A DNA stretch of 64,000 nt, taken from assembly GCA_027490815.1 (NCBI GenBank), contig JAIXXJ010000036.1, forward strand, positions 1 to 64,000. Reading direction: 5' to 3'. The stretch is from Streptomycetaceae bacterium. Its GTDB lineage: Bacteria; Actinomycetota; Actinomycetes; Nanopelagicales; Nanopelagicaceae. Shown piece after piece: positions 47,723 through 57,502 of this stretch. A program made the position numbers and the translations under genes. The notes under the pieces were generated by a model. It made no database searches and was not told where the DNA came from. It saw only the letters and a list, made by a program, of their open reading frames with translations. How positions within the stretch are numbered: position 1 is the first letter of the stretch; each line of letters starts with the position of its first letter.

Positions 47723-48490
47723 ATGGCACTCACAGATAAACGGGCTGCCTTTTTTGATGTAGATAACACGCTTATCCGGGGCTCAACGATTTATTTCTTA
47801 GGCCGGGGAATGTATCAGCGCGGATATTTCACAAAGAAGGATATCTCTCGATTTGTTCTAGCCAACCTGAGATTTCGCTTAACTGGTAAAGAAAAAAAAG
47901 AAGAGATTCAAAGATTTCAAGATGCAGCCACAGATTTTATTGGTGGCCATAATGTGGCTGACATTCAAGCAATTGCAGAAGAGATTTATGATGAATTTGT
48001 TTCACCCGCTTTGTGGCAGGGAACAATTGACATCGCTCAATCTCACATCGCAAATGGGCATGAGGTTTATTTGGTAACTGCCGCCCCAGAGGATATGGCT
48101 ACTTTGATTGCAAAAAGGCTTGGCTTAACAGGGGCACTTGGTAGTAAGGCTGAAATAAAAAATCAGATTTACACCGGAAATATGAACGGACCACTATTGC
48201 ATGGCAAAGAGAAAGCAGTTGCCATTATTGAACTCGCAAAAAATAATGGCTTAAATCTGAAAGAATGTTTTGCATATTCTGATAGCAACAATGATTTACC
48301 ACTTCTGCAAAGTGTTGGTCATCCATCTGTAATCAACCCGGACACATTGCTTGGATTGCGCGCCATGGCCGAAGGTTGGCCCATTCATGATTTTCGAAAA
48401 GCTAGGTTTATTGGCAAGGCGATCTCACCTGTTGTAGTTCGTCTTGTTGCCCTTGCAACATGGCTTACTCCTCGCAAGCGCAAAGGTTGA
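47723..48490 (+). CDS. HAD-IB family hydrolase (SerB-like phosphatase)
   Basis: A 255-residue haloacid-dehalogenase hydrolase. Motif I AAFFDVDNTLIRGS (nucleophile Asp12), motif II VYLVTAAPE, motif III Lys near HGKEKAVAI, motif IV CFAYSDSNNDLPLL. The IB-type helical cap lies between motifs I and II. A hydrophobic segment near the C-terminus (FIGKAISPVVVRLVALATWL) may touch the membrane. Possible substrates include phosphoserine or lysophospholipid phosphate; not determinable here. Confidence 0.88.
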   Translation: MALTDKRAAFFDVDNTLIRGSTIYFLGRGMYQRGYFTKKDISRFVLANLRFRLTGKEKKEEIQRFQDAATDFIGGHNVADIQAIAEEIYDEFVSPALWQGTIDIAQSHIANGHEVYLVTAAPEDMATLIAKRLGLTGALGSKAEIKNQIYTGNMNGPLLHGKEKAVAIIELAKNNGLNLKECFAYSDSNNDLPLLQSVGHPSVINPDTLLGLRAMAEGWPIHDFRKARFIGKAISPVVVRLVALATWLTPRKRKG

Positions 48491-48530
48491 TTAACGAGAT
48501 AACCCATTAACCCTGTAATGTAAGCAAGTT

Positions 48531-50726
48531 ATGGAAATGCGCTCTTTCTCCGACTACTTGCGTAGTGTTGATGATGCTGCCCTCATTTCTCTTTTTTCTG
48601 CGCGACCAGACTTAGTTTCTCCAGTACCGCCAGATATTGCTTCCCTTGCTGTTCGCGCTTGTTCTGCCCCAAGTTTGGCACGTGCAATCGATTCATTAAA
48701 TCAATGGCAGTTACAAGTTCTTGAAGCAACAGCTAGTGTGAATGAACCCTTTACAGCAAAAATGATTGCTTCACTTACAGACAAAGAAGCATCATCTGCT
48801 TTAGATCATTTAATTAAAATTGGATTGGTATATCCATCTGATGATGGACTAAGAGTTCCAACCCAACTTCGTGAAGTCATTGGCGGCGAACCCGCTGGTC
48901 TAGGGCCAGCATCTATGGTCAAGTTGAAGTTACATGAATTGGCAGATGCGCCTGCGGATTCGAAAAAGATTTTAGAAAGGTTGAAATGGGGGCCTCCAAG
49001 AGGAAGCGTTGGAGATGTCAAAAATCCAGGTCCTGGAGTCTCCTGGCTCTTGGAAAAGAAATTTTTGGTTGCTCTCGATCAGCGCACAGTAATTCTTCCA
49101 CGTGAAGTTGCGATCGAGCTTCGGGGTAAAAAGATTCACAGGCAAGTAAGTGTGAGGCAGCCAGAACTGGCTGGAACAAAGCGAAACAAGAAGCAAATTG
49201 ATTTGGCTGCAATCGCAAATATCTCAACTGTTTTGCGTTGGGTAGAAGAGCTTCTTAATTTTTGGGCAGAAGAACCAGCAGATGCTTTGCGGGCCGGTGG
49301 GTTGGGAGTGCGAGATCTCAAAGTTCTTTCAAATCACCTTGGTGTTGATGAAGCGTGTACAGCATTCATCGCAGAGCTTGCATACTTAACTTCACTTATC
49401 AGTATCGATGCAAATGATCAGATTTTGCCAAGCAATAAATTTGATATTTGGCTAATGCAAACTCCTGCAGATCGCTGGCAAATGCTGGCTTCACAGTGGT
49501 TAATTACTTCTCGAGTAAGTGGTTTAGTCAGCCGTTTAGAATCTAAAAATGTTGCTGCACTTGGCCCCGAATTAGATCGCGTGAATGCATCCAAGATCAG
49601 AGGTTTAACTCTTAGTTTGCTTAATGAAAATCCTGACATTGCGCCTGACTGGAATAGTTTTAAAACTGTATTGGATTGGCGCGCCCCAGTTCGACGAAAC
49701 TCATCACTACAAGATGAATTAGCAGAATGGACCCTGAGAGAGGCTGAATGGTTAGGGATAACTGGCCAGGGAGCGATTTCAAAGTACGGGGTTGGTTTTA
49801 TAAATGGAGATGATCTAGAAGTAATTAACCAAGATTTGCCAAAAACTGTTGATCACATATTGATTCAGAGTGATAACACTGCAATTGCACCAGGACCGCT
49901 CGAGCATGAAATCTCACAATCACTTGCAATGATGGCTGAAATTGAAAGCCGGGGAGGAGCGACTGTTTATAGATTCACAGAGGCAACGATCCGTCGTGCA
50001 CTTGATCATGGCAAAACTGGCGATGAAATTAAGACATTCCTGGCTAAAACATCTAAAACACCAATGCCACAACCACTCGAGTATCTAATTGCAGATGTTG
50101 CAAAAAAGCATGGGAAATTACGTGTTGGAAATACATCTTCATTCATCCGTTGTGAAGATACTGCATTAGTTTCTCAGATCATTAACGATAAGAAGTTAGA
50201 AATTCTAGGTCTTCGTCGCATTGCACCTGAAGTGATAATTTGTGAAATGGATGCAACAGATGCCATGCGTATTTTGCGTGAGTGTGGTTATTTACCAGCA
50301 GGTGAATCAACAAACGGAATGATTTTAACTGGCGTGAAATCAAATCGAGCCCTGACTAAACCAAGACCACCGCGCATTATTGGAGAAGTCGAAATTCCAA
50401 CAGAAGAAGCATTAACTGCTGCTATTAGAAGTTTGCGAACAGGTGAGAAATCAATGCATCGTCAAACAAGATTACGTCAAGTAGCTAATGAAGCATTGGG
50501 TGCACTTCCACGAAGCACTGCAAATGAAACGATGGATATTTTGAATCAGTTCATTTCTGAGGAAAAAACCCTCTCGATTGGTTATGCCGATAACAATGGC
50601 GGAGTGACCCACAGAATCATCGATCCCATTCGAATTAGTGCAGGCGCATTAATAGCGCGCGATCATGCAACCGGGGAGGTTCAATCCTTCAGAATCCCCC
50701 GCATCACCGGCGTTGCACCGTTATAG
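48531..50726 (+). CDS. Helicase C-terminal-domain (Helicase_C_3) protein, XPB partner
   Basis: A 731-residue protein without Walker motifs. The N-terminal half has winged-helix-like segments (SSALDHLIKIGLVYPSDDGL). The C-terminal half (from about residue 430, DHILIQSDNTAIAPGPLEHE through TRRALDHGKTGDEI-like repeats) matches the helicase-C3 family; the end (IDPIRISAGALIARDHATGE) resembles a WYL-like tail. The same family lies beside the XPB gene in mycobacteria (Rv0862c/Rv0861c). TAATGT lies 9 bases before the ATG; a second ATG is at 48537. Likely a DNA-repair cofactor of the XPB helicase two genes on; no direct evidence of activity. Confidence 0.78.
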   Translation: MEMRSFSDYLRSVDDAALISLFSARPDLVSPVPPDIASLAVRACSAPSLARAIDSLNQWQLQVLEATASVNEPFTAKMIASLTDKEASSALDHLIKIGLVYPSDDGLRVPTQLREVIGGEPAGLGPASMVKLKLHELADAPADSKKILERLKWGPPRGSVGDVKNPGPGVSWLLEKKFLVALDQRTVILPREVAIELRGKKIHRQVSVRQPELAGTKRNKKQIDLAAIANISTVLRWVEELLNFWAEEPADALRAGGLGVRDLKVLSNHLGVDEACTAFIAELAYLTSLISIDANDQILPSNKFDIWLMQTPADRWQMLASQWLITSRVSGLVSRLESKNVAALGPELDRVNASKIRGLTLSLLNENPDIAPDWNSFKTVLDWRAPVRRNSSLQDELAEWTLREAEWLGITGQGAISKYGVGFINGDDLEVINQDLPKTVDHILIQSDNTAIAPGPLEHEISQSLAMMAEIESRGGATVYRFTEATIRRALDHGKTGDEIKTFLAKTSKTPMPQPLEYLIADVAKKHGKLRVGNTSSFIRCEDTALVSQIINDKKLEILGLRRIAPEVIICEMDATDAMRILRECGYLPAGESTNGMILTGVKSNRALTKPRPPRIIGEVEIPTEEALTAAIRSLRTGEKSMHRQTRLRQVANEALGALPRSTANETMDILNQFISEEKTLSIGYADNNGGVTHRIIDPIRISAGALIARDHATGEVQSFRIPRITGVAPL

Positions 50727-50729
50727 ACT
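50724..50729 (+). promoter_or_regulatory. Predicted leaderless -10 box of the M20 peptidase gene
   Basis: TAGACT lies 6 bases before the ATG at 50736 and contains the TAG stop of the previous gene. Confidence 0.4.
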
Positions 50730-50735
50730 TAGATC

Positions 50736-51797
50736 ATGTTGGCAGACCTAGAAGCGCTCGTAAGGTTGGAATCACCAACGCAAGATTTAGACGCGTGCAA
50801 AAATGTTGTTCGTCTGGCCAGTGATATTGCATCTCGGGTTTTAGATTCTCCAGCAGAGATACGAGATGTTAATGGTCGCCCAGTTTTTTGGTGGGGCTCA
50901 CCTAATCCAGAAGTAATTGTCCTGGCTCACCTAGATACTGTTTGGCCTAAAGGATCTTTCGAGCCTCTATGGCAGATCGAAGGAACAACTGCCACAGGCC
51001 CAGGTGTTTTTGATATGAAGGCTGGATTTATTCAAGCTTTATATGCAATGAAATCCATTAAGGGACCGGTTGCACTTGTTGCAACAACAGACGAAGAAAC
51101 AGGAAGTCTGACAAGTAAAGAATTTATTAAAGAGATATCTGCGAAAGTAAAGTCGGTACTAGTCGTAGAAGCATCTTTAGATGGAAAAGTCAAAACCGGG
51201 CGAAAAGGTACTGCGATGTATCAAATTAAAGTATTGGGAAAGGCCTCTCATGCTGGCCTAGAACCAGAAAAGGGCATTAACGCAACCGTTGAAGTGGCAC
51301 ACGTTGTTATCGCAGTTTCAAATCTTGCAAATGTTGAGTTTGGAACAACAGTAGTTCCCACAACTCTAGTGGCTGGAAATTCAACAAATACTGTTCCAGA
51401 TTTAGCGGTTCTAGATATTGATATCCGATCATTTTCCATGGCCGAACTAAATAGAGTCGATGCAGCCATCAAAGCAATTGTTCCTGTAAATCCAGAGACT
51501 CGATATGAAGTTTCCGGTGGTTTCAATAGACCTCCATTAGAGAGCTCATCGACAATGGCTTTGTATGAACGAGCTGAAAAAGTTGCAAAAGAAATTGGTA
51601 TGCCTGCTCTAGGCCATGCATCCGTTGGGGGTGCTAGTGATGGAAACTTTGCAGCCGCTGCTGGTGCGCAGGTTCTAGATGGATTAGGAGCTGTCGGAAG
51701 TGGTGCTCACGCCAAGCACGAATGGGTTGATATCAGTACCCTTGAAGATCGAAGCAAACTTTTGAATGCATTAATAAAGGATCTATTAAATGAGTGA
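50736..51797 (+). CDS. M20-family metallopeptidase (carboxypeptidase G2-like)
   Basis: A 353-residue zinc hydrolase. Metal ligands and catalytic residues are visible: AHLDTVWP (His, Asp), GPGVFDMKAG (bridging Asp), TTDEETGS (catalytic Glu pair), VVEASLDG (Glu) and HAKHEWVD (final His). The dimerisation insert carries GKASHAGLEPEKGINA. Substrates of this group are N-acyl or glutamyl amino acids. Its 3' end overlaps the XPB gene by eight bases, so the two are coupled although functionally unrelated on present knowledge. Confidence 0.88.
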   Translation: MLADLEALVRLESPTQDLDACKNVVRLASDIASRVLDSPAEIRDVNGRPVFWWGSPNPEVIVLAHLDTVWPKGSFEPLWQIEGTTATGPGVFDMKAGFIQALYAMKSIKGPVALVATTDEETGSLTSKEFIKEISAKVKSVLVVEASLDGKVKTGRKGTAMYQIKVLGKASHAGLEPEKGINATVEVAHVVIAVSNLANVEFGTTVVPTTLVAGNSTNTVPDLAVLDIDIRSFSMAELNRVDAAIKAIVPVNPETRYEVSGGFNRPPLESSSTMALYERAEKVAKEIGMPALGHASVGGASDGNFAAAAGAQVLDGLGAVGSGAHAKHEWVDISTLEDRSKLLNALIKDLLNE

Positions 51798-53439
51798 TGG
51801 TCCGTTAATTGTTCAGAGTGATAAAACACTTCTGTTAGATATCGATCATCCACTATCTGTTGAATGTCGGCGAGCAATTGCACCTTTTGCTGAGTTAGAA
51901 AGATCTCCAGAACATATTCACACATATCGATTAACTCCGCTTGGATTATGGAATGCCCGCGCTGCAGGACATGATGCAGAACAAGTAATTGATACATTAA
52001 TAAAGTATTCACGTTATGCGGTCCCCCATTCAATTCTTATCGACGTCGCAGAAACTATGTCGCGCTACGGGCGCCTGCGACTTGAGATGGATCCTGTGCA
52101 TGGCTTGATTTTGATTACTACCGACACAGCAGTACTTGAAGAAGTTATTCGCGCAAAAAAGATTGCTCCGTTACTTGGTGCCAGAATCGATTCTGAAACG
52201 ATTGCAGTTCTGCCAAGTCAACGTGGTCAGATTAAACAATCCCTTTTGCGCTTAGGTTGGCCAGCTGAGGATTTTGCAGGCTATGTTGATGGTCAGGCAC
52301 ACGAAATATCTTTAGTAGAAAAAGACTGGAAGATTCGTCCGTACCAAGAGTTGGCTGCAGAAGGTTTTTGGCATGGTGGCTCGGGAGTAGTAGTACTTCC
52401 CTGTGGTGCCGGTAAAACAATTGTTGGTGCAGCAGCAATGGCACATGCAAAAGCCACAACACTGATTTTGGTTACGAATACAGTTGCTGCTCGTCAGTGG
52501 CGAGATGAACTTTTGAAGCGAACCACATTAAATGAAGACGAAATTGGCGAATACTCTGGTGCAAAAAAAGAGATTAGACCTGTCACTATTGCCACCTATC
52601 AAGTGATGACAAAGAAGAAAAACGGAGTTTATGCCCATTTGGATCTCTTTGATTCCTATGATTGGGGCTTGATTATTTACGATGAAGTTCATCTTCTTCC
52701 AGCACCAATCTTTAGATTCACCGCAGATATCCAGTCTCGACGCAGACTAGGACTTACCGCGACATTGGTGAGAGAAGATGGAATGGAGGGTGAGGTATTT
52801 TCACTCATCGGTCCAAAACGCTTTGACGTTCCATGGAAAGAGATTGAATCTCAGGGGTATATCGCGCCAGCCGAATGTATTGAAGTGAGAGTTAACTTAA
52901 CTGAAGCCGAACGCTTAACGTATGCAACTGCAGAGCCAGAGAACCGCTATCGAACCTGTGCTACTACGCGCACCAAACGAGATGTTGTTGAATTACTTGT
53001 TAAAAAACACAAAGGCGAACAAATTCTTGTAATTGGTCAATACTTGGATCAACTCGATGAACTCTCTGAAGTCCTTGGCGTGCCTGTTATTAAGGGAGAT
53101 ACTCCAGTAAAAGAGCGTGAAGTCCTTTTTAATAAATTTAGAAGCGGTGAAATAACTTGTTTAGTTGTCTCAAAAGTTGCTAATTTTTCTATTGATCTTC
53201 CAGATGCAACGATTGCCATCCAAGTTTCCGGTGCATTTGGAAGTCGTCAAGAAGAAGCTCAGAGATTAGGGCGAATTTTGCGCCCCAAATCAGATGGAAG
53301 AAGTGCAACTTTTTATTCAGTAATTTCTCGCGACACAATCGATCAAGATTTTGCACAAAATCGCCAACGCTTTTTAGCTGAGCAGGGATACTCTTACAAA
53401 ATCATCGATGCTGACGATGTGTTTCAAGGGAAGATCTAA
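51790..53439 (+). CDS. XPB/Ssl2-type DNA repair helicase
   Basis: A 549-residue superfamily 2 helicase of the bacterial XPB group. An N-terminal damage-recognition-like domain (about residues 1-175) precedes the helicase core: motif I LPCGAGKTIVG, motif II IIYDEVHLLPA, motif III GLTATLVREDG (the RED-type segment of XPB), motif V SKVANFSIDLPDA and motif VI EEAQRLGRILRPK. 3'-to-5' unwinding in repair or transcription-coupled processes is expected from the family. The 3' end overlaps the glutaredoxin-like gene by 38 bases. Confidence 0.94.
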   Translation: MSDGPLIVQSDKTLLLDIDHPLSVECRRAIAPFAELERSPEHIHTYRLTPLGLWNARAAGHDAEQVIDTLIKYSRYAVPHSILIDVAETMSRYGRLRLEMDPVHGLILITTDTAVLEEVIRAKKIAPLLGARIDSETIAVLPSQRGQIKQSLLRLGWPAEDFAGYVDGQAHEISLVEKDWKIRPYQELAAEGFWHGGSGVVVLPCGAGKTIVGAAAMAHAKATTLILVTNTVAARQWRDELLKRTTLNEDEIGEYSGAKKEIRPVTIATYQVMTKKKNGVYAHLDLFDSYDWGLIIYDEVHLLPAPIFRFTADIQSRRRLGLTATLVREDGMEGEVFSLIGPKRFDVPWKEIESQGYIAPAECIEVRVNLTEAERLTYATAEPENRYRTCATTRTKRDVVELLVKKHKGEQILVIGQYLDQLDELSEVLGVPVIKGDTPVKEREVLFNKFRSGEITCLVVSKVANFSIDLPDATIAIQVSGAFGSRQEEAQRLGRILRPKSDGRSATFYSVISRDTIDQDFAQNRQRFLAEQGYSYKIIDADDVFQGKI

Positions 53440-53653
53440 ATCTTATAGGATCAACTCTCCAATAATCGTGGTGCACTCCATCAATTAAAGTTACAGGTAC
53501 TTGTTCTCCGTACTGCTTTTCTAAATCTTCATTACCGTCTATAAATATTTGGACTACTTCAAATTTCAATTCATGCATCATTGCCTGCAAAACTTTAAGG
53601 GCGTCTTCGCAGAGGTGGCACTCTTTTCGACTATAAATCGTTACTAGTTCCAT
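53402..53653 (-). CDS. Glutaredoxin-like (DUF836-type) protein
   Basis: An 83-residue thioredoxin-fold protein with the active site SRKECHLCEDAL (CHLC) near the N-terminus and the cis-Pro in EQVPVTLIDG. ATG at 53653 is preferred because AGGAG lies five bases upstream; a GTG three bases earlier would be too close. A thiol-disulfide role is inferred from the fold; the partner is unknown. Convergent with the XPB gene, overlapping it by 38 bases. Confidence 0.87.
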   Translation of the reverse strand: MELVTIYSRKECHLCEDALKVLQAMMHELKFEVVQIFIDGNEDLEKQYGEQVPVTLIDGVHHDYWRVDPIRFRSSLETHRQHR

Positions 53654-53735
53654 CACGACTCCTGTCTATCCTGATAAACCTCTTAGAGGATCGTTCTCCT
53701 ATGCCACTGACCTTAAACCATGGCTGCCACACTGA

Positions 53736-53741
53736 TAGCGT
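53736..53741 (+). promoter_or_regulatory. Predicted leaderless -10 box of the matrixin-like gene
   Basis: TAGCGT lies 7 bases before the ATG at 53749 and supports that start over the in-frame ATG at 53701. Confidence 0.4.
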
Positions 53742-53748
53742 TGGCACC

Positions 53749-56157
53749 ATGCATTTCCCGCGGATCAAATCGCTCCATTTATCCCTTGCTACAAAATTGT
53801 TGGTCCTTTCCACTCTTTTGCTATCGGGGTTAGGAATACCAACTGCTGAAGCAATTAGCTTTCGACAGGTGCCAGCCACAAACTGGGTTCATGTTCTGGC
53901 TAGCGATACTGATAAATCTTCTGCGGTTCGCACAAACACCGCCCAACTTCCTTCTAAAAACCTCGAAGCAGTTTCCAAATTTGATGTGACGTACAATAAC
54001 TTTCCTGATTGGGCAAAGAAAGAAGTTCAGGAATCTTTAGATATCTGGGCTGCTAATTTCAGATCTTCTGTGGCAATAACAGTGGAGGCGACATGGGAGC
54101 GTTCTAAATCAGAAAGTATCCTTGGTAGTGCGCGCGGAGGAAGTTATTTTTCTTCTTTTCCGGGTGCCCCAGATCCTGGTCTTTGGTATGTGTCAGCTCT
54201 TGCAAATGCACTGTCTGGAAAAGACTTAGATAAAAATAATCCTGAAATTATTATTCAGGTGAACTCTGAAGCTTCTTGGAATTCCCGCGGGGATGATAGA
54301 CCCACTCGAACTGAGTACGATTTAAAATCAGTTTTTTTGCATGAAGTGGGTCATGGCCTTGGATTTTCTTCAAATGATTCTTATGAACTAGTTTCTGGAG
54401 TTGGCACATTGTCAATGCCAACCCCTTTTGATGCATATCTGCAAACTAATGATGGAAAACGATTAGCAGATTTACCTTCACCATCCAAAGAGTTAGGAAC
54501 GGCATTAACTTCTTCACTTGTATGGTCAGGTGCCTTGGGCGTTCAGGCAAACGGGGGTGTCAAACCCAAAATGTTTACACCTCAAACATATGAAGCCGGT
54601 TCCTCAACTTCTCATTTAGATGAATCTTCTTTTTCCAACGCAGGTTTAGATTCGGTGATGACTCCAAGGCTTGATTCTGGCGAGGTTTTTGCTGGGCCAG
54701 GGCCGTTGATGCTGGCCATGATGGAAGATTTGCGAAATAAACCCCCTGCAGGGATCACAAATGACCTTCCTCTTTCGCCTCGCAACCCTGTTGCATTAGT
54801 TGGTGATGCATCGGCTCTTATAACTTTTGATCCCCCTGCCAACATACGAACTTCACAAATAAGTGAATACATCGTCAAAAATATTAGGACCGGCGTTGAA
54901 AAGAAATCAATTTCAAGCCCTGTTGTATTTTCAGGTTTAAAAAATGGGACCTCATACACATTCTCTGTAGCTGCAAAAAATGCCCTGGGGGTATCTGTTG
55001 AGACTAAAACTAGAGCAGTTGTTCCACAAGCAAGTTGGAAGAGTGTCGCCTTTGATGATGATTCTGATGGATTAAATCTGGCAACTGCTGTTTTTAACGG
55101 AAAACCAATCGTTGCCTATAACGATAGTAAAAATGCAGATTTAAAGCTTGCAATATTTGATGGCAAAGGTTGGAAGAAAACAATAGTTGATGGTGAAGGC
55201 GGAACAGCAGGAAGGACTACTAACGAGATCTCTAGCGCAATCAGTGTTTGTGTTAATGGTGTGTCTCCTTCTCAAACAATGCACATTTTCTACAGTGATG
55301 TGACTGAAAAAGATCTTCGCTATGCAAAGTATGATGGAAAATCCTTTAGTTTTGAGATTATCGATGGCAATGCTTCTTCTGTAAACAAATATGAAGATCC
55401 CATTCGTGTGCGAACATCTAGTGATGTAAGTGTTTCAAACGCCTGCGTTGCCACGGCCTCAGAGATTCAAGTTTTCTATCGAGACCAAACGCAAGGAATC
55501 ACTCTAGGAGCAGTTAAATCAGACGGCAGTTCTTGGAGATATGAGTTAGTCGATGGTGATCGCGCCACTGATGGACGAAGCACTGGGGATGTCAGTTTTC
55601 ATATGAAGGCAACTCTTGTCGGTCAAACAACCTACCTTGTCTATGACTCTGTAACTGTCTTTGATGAAAAGAAAAATGTTTCTGAAGGTTCAGTTCGAAT
55701 GGCAAGTCGCACGGGTATAAACCCATCTGATTGGCAATACATAGAGTTAGATAAAGCATCCGATAAATCATCGATTGCAGGTTACGATATTGCAATCGCA
55801 AATGTTGGTAACACTGCATTGGTTGCTTGGTTGGCAGGTCCCTCAACAACACCAGGGGTTGCAAATGAAATTCGATGGGCGAAGGTGGATTCGCCAAAAA
55901 AGATATCAAGAATTGTGAGTGGAAATTTTGGGCAACCAGGTGAGCATCTCTCCACTAATGGAAAAACAATCATCTATAACTGCCAAGAGCGTTTGTGTGC
56001 GATTAATACGGAGCAAAAAATTCTTAATCAAAATTCTATTCGACTAGTAACTAGCTCTCAAGAATTACAACCAATCGATAGTGTGTGGCTTACAATAAAT
56101 AAAAGTTTAAATCTGCTTGCCAATAAAAAAGGAAAAATGGTTCTTCTTAAGCCGTAA
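53749..56157 (+). CDS. Large secreted matrixin-like metalloprotease with FN3 and repeat domains
   Basis: An 802-residue exported protein. The start at 53749 gives a clean signal peptide (MHFPRIKSLHLSLATKLLVL to about residue 34, ending PTAEA). Residues about 60-320 form a metalloprotease-like domain with the zinc motif HEVGHGLGFSSND, where Asp fills the usual third-ligand position, and a later SVMTPRLDSG like the Met-turn. Residues about 335-425 look like a fibronectin type III domain (PPANIRTSQISEYIVKN; NGTSYTFSVAAKNALG). The last 370 residues repeat strands such as PIVAYNDSKNADLKLAIFDG and MHIFYSDVTEKDLRYAKYDG, suggesting a beta-propeller. Extracellular protein breakdown is inferred. Its stop abuts that of bS22. 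Confidence 0.82.
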   Translation: MHFPRIKSLHLSLATKLLVLSTLLLSGLGIPTAEAISFRQVPATNWVHVLASDTDKSSAVRTNTAQLPSKNLEAVSKFDVTYNNFPDWAKKEVQESLDIWAANFRSSVAITVEATWERSKSESILGSARGGSYFSSFPGAPDPGLWYVSALANALSGKDLDKNNPEIIIQVNSEASWNSRGDDRPTRTEYDLKSVFLHEVGHGLGFSSNDSYELVSGVGTLSMPTPFDAYLQTNDGKRLADLPSPSKELGTALTSSLVWSGALGVQANGGVKPKMFTPQTYEAGSSTSHLDESSFSNAGLDSVMTPRLDSGEVFAGPGPLMLAMMEDLRNKPPAGITNDLPLSPRNPVALVGDASALITFDPPANIRTSQISEYIVKNIRTGVEKKSISSPVVFSGLKNGTSYTFSVAAKNALGVSVETKTRAVVPQASWKSVAFDDDSDGLNLATAVFNGKPIVAYNDSKNADLKLAIFDGKGWKKTIVDGEGGTAGRTTNEISSAISVCVNGVSPSQTMHIFYSDVTEKDLRYAKYDGKSFSFEIIDGNASSVNKYEDPIRVRTSSDVSVSNACVATASEIQVFYRDQTQGITLGAVKSDGSSWRYELVDGDRATDGRSTGDVSFHMKATLVGQTTYLVYDSVTVFDEKKNVSEGSVRMASRTGINPSDWQYIELDKASDKSSIAGYDIAIANVGNTALVAWLAGPSTTPGVANEIRWAKVDSPKKISRIVSGNFGQPGEHLSTNGKTIIYNCQERLCAINTEQKILNQNSIRLVTSSQELQPIDSVWLTINKSLNLLANKKGKMVLLKP

Positions 56158-56256
56158 TTACTTTGCGTTGCGTCGCTGAATACGAGTTTTCTTCAGAAGT
56201 TTTTTGTGCTTCTTTTTCGCCATACGCTTGCGTCGCTTTTTAATTACGGAACCCAT
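56158..56256 (-). CDS. Small basic ribosomal protein bS22 (AURKAIP1/COX24-like)
   Basis: A 32-residue very basic protein, [20 protein letters not shown] then [12 protein letters not shown], matching the short actinobacterial bS22 family seen in mycobacterial ribosomes (annotated near proC, e.g. Rv0500B). The start at 56256 is chosen by the family; a longer frame to 56361 is not conserved in type. AGAGAG eight bases upstream may act as the ribosome site. It is the last gene after proC and the secreted repeat protein. Confidence 0.9.
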   Translation of the reverse strand: MGSVIKKRRKRMAKKKHKKLLKKTRIQRRNAK

Positions 56257-56305
56257 ATATAAATCTCTCTTTTCTGTGTGTGCTGTTGTTGAGCAGGTAG
56301 TTAGA

Positions 56306-57502
56306 TTACCGTGAATTACGAACAAAAATCGAAACGATATCCGTGCTTGAAGTGACAACAAGTGGACCTAAATCTTTAGACTCGAGGCTTCCTATGAGTA
56401 GGCGTTGGCCAACTGGAGCGCTATCGGCAGCCGAAATTGCTCCTTTTGAGTTAAAAGTGATCAGCAAGGGAGTGGGAGCCTTTGGATTCCATGCAAGTTC
56501 TGAAACTGCGCCACTTGAAAGAAATACGAGTTGTGTGGAGCCAATGGTAAATGCAGGACCAGAGCCAATAAATCTAAATGTCCAAGTGGGTAAATAGCGG
56601 GATGAAAATTTCGTGACTGCTACTTCACTTTTACTTCCCACAACAACTTCTCCACCCAAAAGCAATGAAGCTGTGGTGCTATTCCAAATGCGCTTGCCTT
56701 TACTGATGGAACTTCGGACAGCCGAAACAATTTTAAGGTCTTTTGAAACTCTGACAATTACACCGTCAATTAAACCTGCAAGCTTTTTACCGGCAATAGT
56801 TTCACCACTAGAACCAACAAGAGTGAAGGTTCCATCGGTATTTCGAGAAACAGATTCGATAGCAGTGGAGATTGAACCAATTTGAAGTAGTTTTGAGAAA
56901 GCACCAGAAGAATTTAATGAAACGATGAATCCTGCATTGGTTTTTTCACTTGCTAAAGAACCAACAATTGTGAGGCCAGCCTTATCGATGAGTAGCGCGG
57001 TAGGTAAAATCACGTGGCTAGAAGGCAAAACACTTGGCGAACCGACTACTCCTGTGGCTGAAACTTTCCAAATAGTTAGCGCCTTTAAATCTGCGACAAG
57101 GGTGGATGGAGAAATCACGGCGTTATCAGGATTAATTGTTGCTTGCGTAGTTCCAGAGGGAGTTACTGAAGAGGATGCCGCCAATGGTGTTGATCCAGCG
57201 ATCCAAATATCTCCCGCGGCATCTACAGCGGCGGTGGTTGCCACTGATCCTTGAGATTGATCTAGCGGTACTTTCCATAACTCCGTGCCATTTACATCAA
57301 GTGCCTTTACATAGGCTCTTGAATTTTGAGTTCCATAAACAATTAAATTTTTACCAGAAACAACTACTCCACTAACTTCAGATGGCACACCAATAGTCGT
57401 GAGAAGTTTTAGAGAGTTAACAGTGATTTTTTTGGGTACCGCTTGAGCGGTAGGTGTAATCGCTAGAAGCGCAACCACAGTTAAAGTGATGAAGCGTTTC
57501 AC
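56306..57502 (-). CDS. Secreted repeat protein, probable beta-propeller
   Basis: A 398-residue protein with a signal peptide ([21 protein letters not shown]). The rest consists of repeated strand patterns such as [21 protein letters not shown], shortened here as [38 protein letters not shown] and [18 protein letters not shown]. These fit a six- to eight-bladed beta-propeller without recognisable catalytic residues. Not assignable to a function. It overlaps proC by four bases, so it is coupled to a cytoplasmic biosynthetic gene, which is unusual. Confidence 0.72.
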   Translation of the reverse strand: MKRFITLTVVALLAITPTAQAVPKKITVNSLKLLTTIGVPSEVSGVVVSGKNLIVYGTQNSRAYVKALDVNGTELWKVPLDQSQGSVATTAAVDAAGDIWIAGSTPLAASSSVTPSGTTQATINPDNAVISPSTLVADLKALTIWKVSATGVVGSPSVLPSSHVILPTALLIDKAGLTIVGSLASEKTNAGFIVSLNSSGAFSKLLQIGSISTAIESVSRNTDGTFTLVGSSGETIAGKKLAGLIDGVIVRVSKDLKIVSAVRSSISKGKRIWNSTTASLLLGGEVVVGSKSEVAVTKFSSRYLPTWTFRFIGSGPAFTIGSTQLVFLSSGAVSELAWNPKAPTPLLITFNSKGAISAADSAPVGQRLLIGSLESKDLGPLVVTSSTDIVSIFVRNSR

